Under the pieces are notes generated by a model, which worked only from the letters and a program-made list of their open reading frames with translations, was not told the DNA's origin and ran no database searches. A stretch of 64,000 nucleotides of DNA from Halanaerobacter jeridensis (lineage in GTDB: Bacteria > Bacillota > Halanaerobiia > Halobacteroidales > Halobacteroidaceae): assembly GCF_016908315.1 (NCBI RefSeq), contig NZ_JAFBDQ010000002.1, forward strand, positions 241,204 to 305,203, in the 5' to 3' direction. Below, one piece after another: positions 25,626-32,490 of this stretch. Made by a program: the position numbers and the translations under genes. Each line of letters starts with the position of its first letter. Within the stretch, counting starts at the first letter, position 1.

Positions 25626-26327
25626 ATGAGTCAGGATAATAAAATTTTAATTGTGGATGATGAAAAGAATATTAGATTAACTTTAGAAAAAAGTTTGAGT
25701 GATGATTATGAAGTTGAAACTGCTGTTAATGGAGAAGATGCATTAAATAAGTTTAAAGCAGATGAATTTGATGTTGTATTGTTAGATATGAATTTGCCGG
25801 GACTAGATGGAATGGAAGTATTAAAAAAAATAAAAGAAGAAGATGAGGAAGTTAAAGTAATTATTATTACAGGTTATGGCTCAGTAGAAACAGCTGTAGA
25901 AACAATGAAAGTAGGAGCAATTGATTATTTAAGAAAACCTTTCACGCCCGATGAAATTAAAGGGATAGTGAAGGAAGTTATTGAGCGAGAAAATGCTGAA
26001 TTGAAAGAAGAAGAGTTAAATAGTTATGAGGATTATTTGCGTTATGCGAAAGAACTAATTAATAAGCAGCAATTTGAAAAAGCAAAAGAAAATTTACAGC
26101 AAGCAGTTAGTTTAGATACATCAAAACCGGAAGCATTTAATTTATTAGGAGTTATTTTCGAGATGCAGGAAAATGTTTTAGAGGCCCAGAAAAAGTATAG
26201 AGCTGCTTTAGCTTTAGACCCTACTTATAAACCAGCCCAAGATAATTTAGATAGAACTAGTGAATTTGAATATGATGTTGAAGATGTTAATTTGGGAGAA
26301 ATTGATGGTGTAGAAGAGGAGGAATAA
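25626..26327 (+). CDS. response regulator with C-terminal TPR repeats
   Basis: 233 residues. Receiver domain 1-120 (VDDEKN, Asp54 in VVLLDMNLPG, ITGYGS, LRKPFTP), then a linker and two to three tetratricopeptide repeats (about 135-215; for example FNLLGVIFEMQENVLEAQKK and YRAALALDPTYKPAQDNL), ending in an acidic tail. There is no DNA-binding domain, so the output is a TPR protein-protein contact. Position between the kinase and the RCK genes suggests control of potassium channel proteins by phosphorylation; this is unproven. Confidence 0.88.
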   Translation: MSQDNKILIVDDEKNIRLTLEKSLSDDYEVETAVNGEDALNKFKADEFDVVLLDMNLPGLDGMEVLKKIKEEDEEVKVIIITGYGSVETAVETMKVGAIDYLRKPFTPDEIKGIVKEVIERENAELKEEELNSYEDYLRYAKELINKQQFEKAKENLQQAVSLDTSKPEAFNLLGVIFEMQENVLEAQKKYRAALALDPTYKPAQDNLDRTSEFEYDVEDVNLGEIDGVEEEE

Positions 26328-26329
26328 TA

Positions 26330-26740
26330 ATGTATGTATTAGTAATTGGCTGTGGAAGAACTGGTTCTTCCATAGCTAGTTTATTGTCAAAACAAGGTGA
26401 AGATGTAGTAGTAGTAGATAGAAACAAGTCATCTTTTAGAAAATTATCCGCTAAATTTACAGGGTTTACAGTGTTAGGCGATGCTACTGAAATAGAAGTG
26501 CTAGAAGAATCTAAGTTAGATAAAACTGATTTGGTGGTAGTAACTACTGATGATGATAATGTGAATGCTATGGTAGCTCAAATTGCTAGTGAAATATATG
26601 AGGTAGAAAAAGTAGTAGTTCGAATTATAGACCCGGAAAAGAAAGTTATTTATAAAGATTTAGATGTGATGACTATGAGTCCGACTAGTTTATTAGTTGA
26701 TAACTTAATAGGACAAATAGGAAACTGGTCTAAGGAGTGA
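26330..26740 (+). CDS. RCK_N-only potassium channel regulatory protein (TrkA/KtrA-like)
   Basis: 136 residues making a single nucleotide-binding RCK_N domain: GCGRTGSSIA loop, acidic VVVVDRNKS at the end of strand 2, GDATEIEVL and TTDDDNVN. The RCK_C domain of full-length TrkA/KtrA is missing. It starts two bases after the response regulator stop, with AGGAGGAATA before the ATG. It likely forms mixed rings with the next gene product and gates TrkH in response to NAD(H)/ATP. Family role is well established; the pairing is inferred. Confidence 0.88.
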   Translation: MYVLVIGCGRTGSSIASLLSKQGEDVVVVDRNKSSFRKLSAKFTGFTVLGDATEIEVLEESKLDKTDLVVVTTDDDNVNAMVAQIASEIYEVEKVVVRIIDPEKKVIYKDLDVMTMSPTSLLVDNLIGQIGNWSKE

Positions 26741-26744
26741 TAAG

Positions 26745-27407
26745 ATGAGGATTATAATTGTTGGCGGTGGTAAAGTTGTTTATCACTTAGCAAAAAACTT
26801 TACTGCTAAAGGATATCAAGTTGTAATTATTAATAAAGACAAAGAATACTGTGACATTTTAGCTCGAGATTTAAAAGGAGTTATTATTCATGGTGACGGT
26901 TCTCAGCCTGCTACTTTACGTGAAGCTGAGGCAAATAAGTCAGATATTATTTTAGCTTTAACCTCAAATGACCCTGATAATTTATTTATTTGTCAGTTAG
27001 CTCAAAAGGAGTTTGGGATTCCTAAAACTTTTTCAATCGTAAATAATCCTGATAATGAAGAAATTTTTAAAAATTTAGGTGTCGAAACTATCTTTAATAC
27101 TACTAAGTTAATATCATTATTGATTGAACAGCGAGTAGAAGTAGCAGATGTGAATAATTTGCTATCAATTGAAGAAGGTAAAGTTAGTATTTCCCAAATT
27201 CATCTACAGGAAACATCGCCAGTGTTAGGGAAAACAGTGCGCGAATTAGATTTGCCTCATGATATTGTCTTTGGCTGTGTTATTAGAGGGGATGATGTAT
27301 TAATCCCTAAAGGAGATACTAAATTATTGGAAGATGATAAAGTATTGATTATTACTTTACCAGAAAAGCAGGCTGAGGCTTTTGAAGTATTATCTGGCGA
27401 AGAATAG
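26745..27407 (+). CDS. RCK_N-RCK_C potassium uptake regulator (TrkA-like)
   Basis: 220 residues: RCK_N (1-135; VGGGKVVYHLAKNF, IIHGDGSQPATLREAEA) and RCK_C (about 140-218; SPVLGKTVRELDLPHD). The nucleotide loop lacks the third Gly (GGGKVV), and strand 2 ends in INKD rather than an acidic ribose contact at the usual site, so its own nucleotide site may be weakened. RCK_C domains of KtrA-type proteins are known c-di-AMP receptors, so this protein could give a second, post-translational c-di-AMP input. It follows the RCK_N gene by four bases. Confidence 0.88.
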   Translation: MRIIIVGGGKVVYHLAKNFTAKGYQVVIINKDKEYCDILARDLKGVIIHGDGSQPATLREAEANKSDIILALTSNDPDNLFICQLAQKEFGIPKTFSIVNNPDNEEIFKNLGVETIFNTTKLISLLIEQRVEVADVNNLLSIEEGKVSISQIHLQETSPVLGKTVRELDLPHDIVFGCVIRGDDVLIPKGDTKLLEDDKVLIITLPEKQAEAFEVLSGEE

Positions 27408-27419
27408 GAGGGAGGAAAA

Positions 27420-28898
27420 ATGAGATATAAAAAAATTATTAGAGGAAGATATAAATTAGTATTCAATTATATCGGAGTTTTAACAATGGGGATAGCTGTA
27501 TTTTTGTTACTGCCGCTATTAGTACTGCCGTTCTATCCTCAAGATATTAGTTATTTGAATGTATTTTTGCTGCCTAGTTTGGTATTTTTAGTACTAGGTT
27601 TTTTACTGTGGAAAGTAACAAATACTGCTCAAGAGCAGGTCAGTTTGTCCTTGAAAGAAGGCGGAATTATAGTTTTAATTTCATGGTTAGTGGCTATTAT
27701 TGCTTCAGCTATTCCTTTTATGTTAGCAGGGAAGTTGAATTTTACGCAAGCAGTATTTGAGGCTACTAGTGGTTGGACTACAACTGGATTATCTGTAGTA
27801 GATGAAGCACAGACTTCGCATATATTTTTAATGTGGCGTAGTATTATGCAGTTTTTTGGTGGGGCAGGATTAATTGTAGTAATGTTATCTTCAATTATTC
27901 ATCCCTATGGTTTTGGATTGTACAATGCGGAAGGTCGTAGTGATCAATTATTACCTCATGTTAAAAGATCAGCTAAGTTAATTATGCTTATTTATTCAGG
28001 CTATACTATAGCTGGAGTGATTTTATATTACATAGTAGGGATGGGCTTGTTTGATGCAGTTAACCATTCTATCGCGGCCTTATCAACAGGTGGTTTTTCT
28101 ACTCGGCCAGCTAGTATTGGTCATTGGGATAATCTAGGGATAGAGATGGTAACTTGGATTTTAATGTTATTAGGAACAACTAATTTTGCTACTCACTTTG
28201 CATTGCTAAAAGGGAAATTTAAAACCTTTATTAAAAATGGAGAGGTTAGATTATTAACTTTTTTAGTGGCAGTTTTTGTTCCAATTGTCAGTTACTTTTC
28301 TTTAACTGAATTATACAGTAGTTTACCAGATTTGATGCGGCGCAGTATTTTTGAAGTGATAACTGCTATTTCGACAACTGGTTTTTCTTTGGATACTTTC
28401 ACTAATTGGAATGCTTTTGGGGTCTTGAGTATAGTTATTTTAATGTTAATTGGTGGTGGAACTGGTTCTACTGCTGGTGGTATTAAGTTATATCGAATTT
28501 ATTTAATGTATAAATCTTTAGTTTGGGAGTTTAAAAGTTATTTTCTACCGCAAAATGCAGTGCAAAAAAATTATATTTGGCGGGGAGAAAATAAGTTATA
28601 TATTAAACCAGAGTATATTAGAGAGACGGCTAATTATATCTATTTATATTTAATTACCTATGCAGTAGGAGTTCTAATTTATTTGGCCCATGGATATGAC
28701 CTGATGGAGTCTATGTTTGAATTTGCTTCTTCATTAGGTACAGTTGGTTTGTCAGTGGGGATTACTGCTGCTGATGCGCCGGCGAGTATTTTATGGTTGG
28801 AAACAGTAGGTATGTTGCTAGGGAGATTAGAGTTCTTAGTAATCTTCTTTGCAGTTGCTAAAATGGTTAAAGATGTTAAATATTTGGCGACTGAATAA
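27420..28898 (+). CDS. trkH: TrkH/KtrB-type potassium channel/transporter
   Basis: 492-residue membrane protein with four membrane-pore-membrane units. Filter-type loops are visible as SGWTTTGLSV, ALSTGGFSTR, ISTTGFSLD and LGTVGLSVG, each with the conserved Gly. GGGTGSTAGGIKLYR marks the M4-type gate region. Length is normal. It should import K+ under control of the two RCK proteins encoded just upstream. Its 3' end overlaps a second pore-like frame in the +1 register (from 28873). An AGGAGGGAGG site precedes the ATG. Confidence 0.93.
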   Translation: MRYKKIIRGRYKLVFNYIGVLTMGIAVFLLLPLLVLPFYPQDISYLNVFLLPSLVFLVLGFLLWKVTNTAQEQVSLSLKEGGIIVLISWLVAIIASAIPFMLAGKLNFTQAVFEATSGWTTTGLSVVDEAQTSHIFLMWRSIMQFFGGAGLIVVMLSSIIHPYGFGLYNAEGRSDQLLPHVKRSAKLIMLIYSGYTIAGVILYYIVGMGLFDAVNHSIAALSTGGFSTRPASIGHWDNLGIEMVTWILMLLGTTNFATHFALLKGKFKTFIKNGEVRLLTFLVAVFVPIVSYFSLTELYSSLPDLMRRSIFEVITAISTTGFSLDTFTNWNAFGVLSIVILMLIGGGTGSTAGGIKLYRIYLMYKSLVWEFKSYFLPQNAVQKNYIWRGENKLYIKPEYIRETANYIYLYLITYAVGVLIYLAHGYDLMESMFEFASSLGTVGLSVGITAADAPASILWLETVGMLLGRLEFLVIFFAVAKMVKDVKYLATE

Positions 28899-29289
28899 TA
28901 AATCGAAGATTATTAAAGTTAAGAGACCTAAATCAACAACGGATTATCAATGTGGTAAAAAAATAGAATTATCGCCTGATTATGCGCGGGTTACTTTGAG
29001 TTATGTAGCTTTATATATTTTCACATTTTTAATTGGAGTTTTTGTATTTGTAGCAGCAGGATATCCTGTAGTAGATGCTATGTTTGAATATGCGAGTACG
29101 TTATCAACAATTGGTTTATCAGTTGGAATAACTAGCGCTGAGATGCCAACTTTTTTAAAAATAGTGCAGATAATAACTATGTGGTTTGGTAGATTAGAAT
29201 TTATAGCTATCATTATTGCAGTTTTAAAGATGACAACAAGTTTTTATGATTCAGATGTTGTGGTGGAGAATAATACTCATTCTGTTTAA
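28873..29289 (+). CDS. small extra TrkH-like membrane-pore-membrane protein
   Basis: About 138 residues: a polar N-terminus, TM (about residues 35-60), pore-type loop with STLSTIGLSVGIT, and a final helix GRLEFIAIIIAVLKM. It is clearly homologous to the last unit of the preceding TrkH (GTVGLSVGIT, GRLEFLVIFFAVAKM). So it looks like a duplicated fifth pore module encoded apart, in the +1 frame relative to trkH. The start is uncertain: ATG 28873 lies inside trkH and has no clear ribosome site, so coupling or frameshifting is possible. A role in TrkH assembly or gating is inferred. Confidence 0.75.
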   Translation: MLNIWRLNNKSKIIKVKRPKSTTDYQCGKKIELSPDYARVTLSYVALYIFTFLIGVFVFVAAGYPVVDAMFEYASTLSTIGLSVGITSAEMPTFLKIVQIITMWFGRLEFIAIIIAVLKMTTSFYDSDVVVENNTHSV

Positions 29290-29290
29290 T

Positions 29291-29329
29291 AAGAATAAAA
29301 GAACCCGAATTTCGGGTTCTTTTATTCTT
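29291..29329. terminator. bidirectional terminator, end of the Trk operon and of the SHOCT gene
   Basis: A perfect 39-base palindrome with arms AAGAATAAAAGAACCCGAA / TTCGGGTTCTTTTATTCTT. A- and T-tracts on either side allow termination on both strands. The last codons of the convergent SHOCT gene lie in it. Confidence 0.9.
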
Positions 29330-29570
29330 CCTGCAATTTTTCTTTTCGTTCTTGATATTCTTCAGTTGAAATATCTCCTTGGGCATATCTTTTCTTTAAG
29401 ATTTCTAATGGGGTTTCATCATCAGAAGTTATCTTATCTTTTTTTTCAATATGGTGCGAATGACACATTCCTTCAAAGACCCCTTGTTTATAGAGAAAAT
29501 AAACGACTCCTCCTGCAATTATCGGCATTAAAAGTGGAAACATCCACATCCCTCCAAACCAAAATGGCAT
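29322..29570 (-). CDS. small SHOCT-domain membrane protein
   Basis: 82 residues: one N-terminal hydrophobic segment (FPLLMPIIAGGVVYFLY, about 11-27), a His/Cys-containing MCHSHH patch and a C-terminal SHOCT motif LEILKKRYAQGDISTEEYQE. SHOCT domains occur as short C-terminal oligomerisation modules; the function of such small proteins is unknown. The MCHSHH patch could bind metal, which would fit the arsenic genes next door, but this is speculative. It is convergent with the Trk operon. Confidence 0.8.
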   Translation of the reverse strand: MPFWFGGMWMFPLLMPIIAGGVVYFLYKQGVFEGMCHSHHIEKKDKITSDDETPLEILKKRYAQGDISTEEYQERKEKLQEE

Positions 29571-29620
29571 TATTTGATCACTCCAATCTAAAGAACTTCT
29601 AAATCAGTTATTTGGATTTT

Positions 29621-29653
29621 CATAAAAGATTAATATCTAAAGTATCTTTTATG
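29621..29653. repeat. inverted repeat upstream of the arsenic operon
   Basis: Perfect ten-base arms CATAAAAGAT / ATCTTTTATG (29621-29630 and 29644-29653) in the divergent region between the SHOCT and arsM genes. It could be an operator or a transcript hairpin. Confidence 0.45.
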
Positions 29654-29695
29654 TAAAGCATAGTTTATATTTTTTAGATTGTCAAGAAAAATATT

Positions 29696-29731
29696 AATCG
29701 TATATTGACGATTAACGATTACTATGATAAT
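29696..29731 (+). promoter_or_regulatory. arsM promoter with candidate ArsR operator
   Basis: AATCGT-N6-ACGATT (29696-29713) is a perfect inverted repeat, and a third ACGATT half-site lies at 29715-29720. TTGACG at 29705-29710 and GATAAT at 29726-29731 are 15 bases apart, short for a promoter but inside the repeats. The ArsR encoded in the operon is the likely ligand-responsive repressor. Confidence 0.45.
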
Positions 29732-29755
29732 TTAATGGTAAGAGGAGGATTAAAA

Positions 29756-30559
29756 ATGAGTGATGATAAAAATGAGATCAGATCTAAAATAAGAGAAAAT
29801 TATTCTCAGGTTGCCCAAGCAGAAAGTGAAGGTTGCTGCGGCAGTAGTGGGTGTTGTAGTGGTGATGCTAATACTCAAGATACTATTCAAATTGCTCAGA
29901 ATTTGGGGTATTCAGCAGAAGATTTAGATTCTGATTTTGCTGAAGCTAATCAAGGTTTAGGCTGTGGGAACCCTAAAGCAATAGCTGATTTAAGTCAAGG
30001 AGAAGTAGTGCTTGATTTAGGTTCAGGTCCTGGTTTTGATGTTTTTCTAGCAGCAGAAGAAGTAGGTGAAACAGGAAAAGTAATTGGAGTTGATATGACT
30101 CCAGAAATGATAGAGAAAGCCCGAAACAAAGCTCAAGAAAATGAGGTTAACAATGTTGAATTTAGACTAGGTGAAATAGAACATTTACCAGTTGCAGATG
30201 AGTCAGTTGATGTCATAATCTCTAATTGTGTAATTAATTTATCTGTGGACAAAGAAGCTGTCTTTAGTGAAATATATAGGGTTTTAAAGCCTGGAGGCAG
30301 AGTAGCTATTTCAGATATTCTAAAGAGTAATCAATTACCAGAAGAGGTAGCAGATGATTTAGATAATTACAGCAGTTGTATTACTGGAGCTTTAAAAAGA
30401 GAGACTATGCAAAAAGTAATAGCAGATAATAATTTTTCAGATATTCAGATTAAAAATAAGAGTAATAGCGAACAAATTGTTAAAGACTGGTCACAAAATG
30501 TAAAAGTAGAGGACTATATTTTTTCAGCCTATATTACTGCCCATAAACCAAAAAAATAG
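29756..30559 (+). CDS. arsM: arsenite methyltransferase
   Basis: 267 residues. S-adenosylmethionine-dependent methylation of As(III). The Rossmann motif [15 protein letters not shown] (about 84) is followed by [28 protein letters not shown] with the conserved Cys, and SDILKS and SSCITGAL with a second Cys, as in the ArsM family. An N-terminal CCGSSGCC cluster is also typical. The ATG at 29756 follows AGAGGAGG; the frame extends 17 codons upstream into the operator region and is not used. Directly followed by arsR. Confidence 0.93.
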   Translation: MSDDKNEIRSKIRENYSQVAQAESEGCCGSSGCCSGDANTQDTIQIAQNLGYSAEDLDSDFAEANQGLGCGNPKAIADLSQGEVVLDLGSGPGFDVFLAAEEVGETGKVIGVDMTPEMIEKARNKAQENEVNNVEFRLGEIEHLPVADESVDVIISNCVINLSVDKEAVFSEIYRVLKPGGRVAISDILKSNQLPEEVADDLDNYSSCITGALKRETMQKVIADNNFSDIQIKNKSNSEQIVKDWSQNVKVEDYIFSAYITAHKPKK

Positions 30560-30574
30560 TGGGGGATAAGAAAA

Positions 30575-30883
30575 ATGAAAACAGATAAAAATAAAGATAA
30601 TGATAGAAAAAAGTTGGCCCAATTATCTAAAGCATTAAGCCATCCTTACCGCGTTCAGATTATTGAAATTTTATCTAATTTACCATCTGATAAGCAATGT
30701 ATGGTTAGTAGTTTAGTTGACCAACTTCCTATAGCTCAATCTACAGTTTCACAGCATTTGAAAATACTTAAAGAAGCAGGATGGATTAAGGGCAGGATAG
30801 AAGGACCTAAAGTTTGCTATTGTTTAGAAAAAAATATTTTTGAAGATTATCAACAGTTAATCGATAACATACAAAATAATTGA
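30575..30883 (+). CDS. ArsR/SmtB-family metalloregulator
   Basis: 102 residues with the winged-helix fold: ALSHPYRVQIIEIL, recognition region IAQSTVSQHLKILKEAGWI and wing KGRIEGPKVCYCL. Such proteins repress metal-resistance operons and release DNA on binding As(III) or a metal. Cys residues at QCMV and in the VCYC wing could ligate arsenic; the canonical helix-3 ELCVC motif is absent. It follows arsM by 15 bases, so it probably controls the operon through the repeats at 29696-29720. Confidence 0.9.
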   Translation: MKTDKNKDNDRKKLAQLSKALSHPYRVQIIEILSNLPSDKQCMVSSLVDQLPIAQSTVSQHLKILKEAGWIKGRIEGPKVCYCLEKNIFEDYQQLIDNIQNN

Positions 30884-30896
30884 GGAGGAATAAAGA

Positions 30897-31499
30897 ATGG
30901 ATGTTAAAAATGCAATTCAAAGTAGACGCAGTATTAGAAATTTTCAAGATAAAGAATTAGCTACTAAAGATGTAAATACTATTTTAGAAGCAGCTCGCTT
31001 AGCACCATCAGGAACTAATCTGCAGCCGTGGAGATTTGTGGTGATTGAATCTGAAGAGATGAGAAATGAGTTACAAGAATGTACACTAGATTTTGTAGCT
31101 GAAGCCCCAGTGACTATTGCGTGTGCAGTAGATTATAATGCATTAGAGAAAGTACCTAAGCGAATTAAAGAATTGGCGCGGGCAGGTGCTTTTAAAGGGA
31201 CTGCCTTAGAGAAGAATGATGATTCTGATTACAGTGGTCGAGATATGAGTGCAGAAGAAGCTAAAAGGTACTTATATTTAAATGAAGCAATTGCGATTGA
31301 GAATATGGCACTGCAGGCAACTGAATTAGGTATAGGTAGTTGTTGGGTGATGATGTTTAATGAGGATAAATTAGCTGATAGATTAGATTTAGATGATAAT
31401 TTAGAGTTGGTATCGCTTTTAGCTTTAGGTTATCCAGAGGAAATTCCAGAGCAGCGACCTCGTTTATCCTTAGATGAGATAGTAATTAATAGAGTATAA
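30897..31499 (+). CDS. nitroreductase-family flavoprotein
   Basis: 200 residues of the FMN-binding nitroreductase fold: SRRSIRNFQDKEL near the N-terminus, LAPSGTNLQPWRFVVIE for FMN binding, and ATELGIGSCWVM and LLALGYPEE in the second half. It probably reduces a quinone, nitro compound or similar acceptor with NAD(P)H. It begins 13 bases after arsR, after TGAGGAGGAA, so it is the third gene of the arsenic operon. A link to arsenic metabolism is suggested only by position. Confidence 0.9.
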   Translation: MDVKNAIQSRRSIRNFQDKELATKDVNTILEAARLAPSGTNLQPWRFVVIESEEMRNELQECTLDFVAEAPVTIACAVDYNALEKVPKRIKELARAGAFKGTALEKNDDSDYSGRDMSAEEAKRYLYLNEAIAIENMALQATELGIGSCWVMMFNEDKLADRLDLDDNLELVSLLALGYPEEIPEQRPRLSLDEIVINRV

Positions 31500-31573
31500 T
31501 AGCTATCTCTATTAATCCCTTATAAATAATTGATATTTTTGAATTATAGCAAATTGGATATATTATAAAATTA

Positions 31574-31605
31574 AGGAAGTAGTATCTAATTAGATACTAC
31601 TTCCT
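31574..31605. terminator. perfect palindrome after the arsenic operon
   Basis: Fifteen-base arms AGGAAGTAGTATCTA / TAGATACTACTTCCT separated by two bases. No strong T-tract follows, so it may be a weak terminator or a transcript-stabilising hairpin. Confidence 0.55.
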
Positions 31606-31686
31606 GTTGTAATTGATCATAAAGGTCTGATTTAGAGGGGCAGGTTAGTCCTTTCTTTTTTCCTTACTGGGTATTGAACTCTACTA

Positions 31687-32490
31687 TTAATAAGGATTTA
31701 CTATCTCAAAAGAAACCATTACCCCACGCGATTTAAGAGTCTCAATAACTTCTCGGGCTTGTGAACGAGGATAAAAAGTTTCATCATAGGTTTTATCATC
31801 ATTGGTAATTAAATCTGGATTTCCGTATAAATATACAGTCTCCAATTGATCAAATTTCAATAATACATCAATATTTGTTAATCTATTGTAATACAGTGAT
31901 AATGTTTCTAAGCTCGGCAGATTAGAGAGCCCTGTAATATCAGAAACCAGATTATTTCTAAGGTCTATTATCTCTAAATTTTCTAAATCTCTTAATCCCT
32001 CTATATTAGAAATTTTATTCTCAGCTAAAGATAGTTTACCCAGATGAATTTTTTGTGATAGTTTAAATCCGGCAGTGCTAGTCAGATTGTTATTGTAAGC
32101 TGAAATAATCAATGCACCAGAGAAACCATCTAAATTGATAGTAGATAATTCATTATTCTCTAAACTCACATCCCAAACATTAGGAAAACCTCTTAAATCT
32201 AAGCTACTTAAATTATTATCATGTAAGAAAAGCTTTTTCAGCTTACTTTCTTCAGCTACTCCACTAATAGAGCGGATCCGATTATTGTCAAGTCTTAACT
32301 TTTCTAGCTCTGTCAGATCGAAGAATAAAGTGGCAACATCAGTAATCTGATTTTCTTCAAGGTCAAGATTTCTCAATTTAGTTAAATTTAACAGAGGTTG
32401 TATATTAATAATCTCATTTTCACTTAAATAAACTGATTCTAAATCAGTTAGCGAAGCAAGAGGACTCAGATCGCTAATCGAATTTTTGTC
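31687..32490 (-). pseudogene. separated leucine-rich-repeat end of the surface lipoprotein
   Basis: About 267 codons in the same frame as the lipoprotein gene, cut from it by one TAG at 32491-32493. They encode about ten LRRs of the bacterial LxxLxLxxNxIxDI type (for example LRNLDLEENQITDV, LEIIDLRNNLVSDI) and a short C-terminal cap ending FEIVNPY. No ribosome site is seen for independent translation; the first possible start (TTG) is at 32376. The frame is otherwise intact, so the stop is recent, or a sequence error, or read through. Confidence 0.75.

Noticed and set aside
29246..29602. 118-codon plus-strand frame after the small pore gene
   Set aside because: It overlaps the SHOCT gene antisense, runs through the bidirectional terminator and has no ribosome site or recognisable motif.
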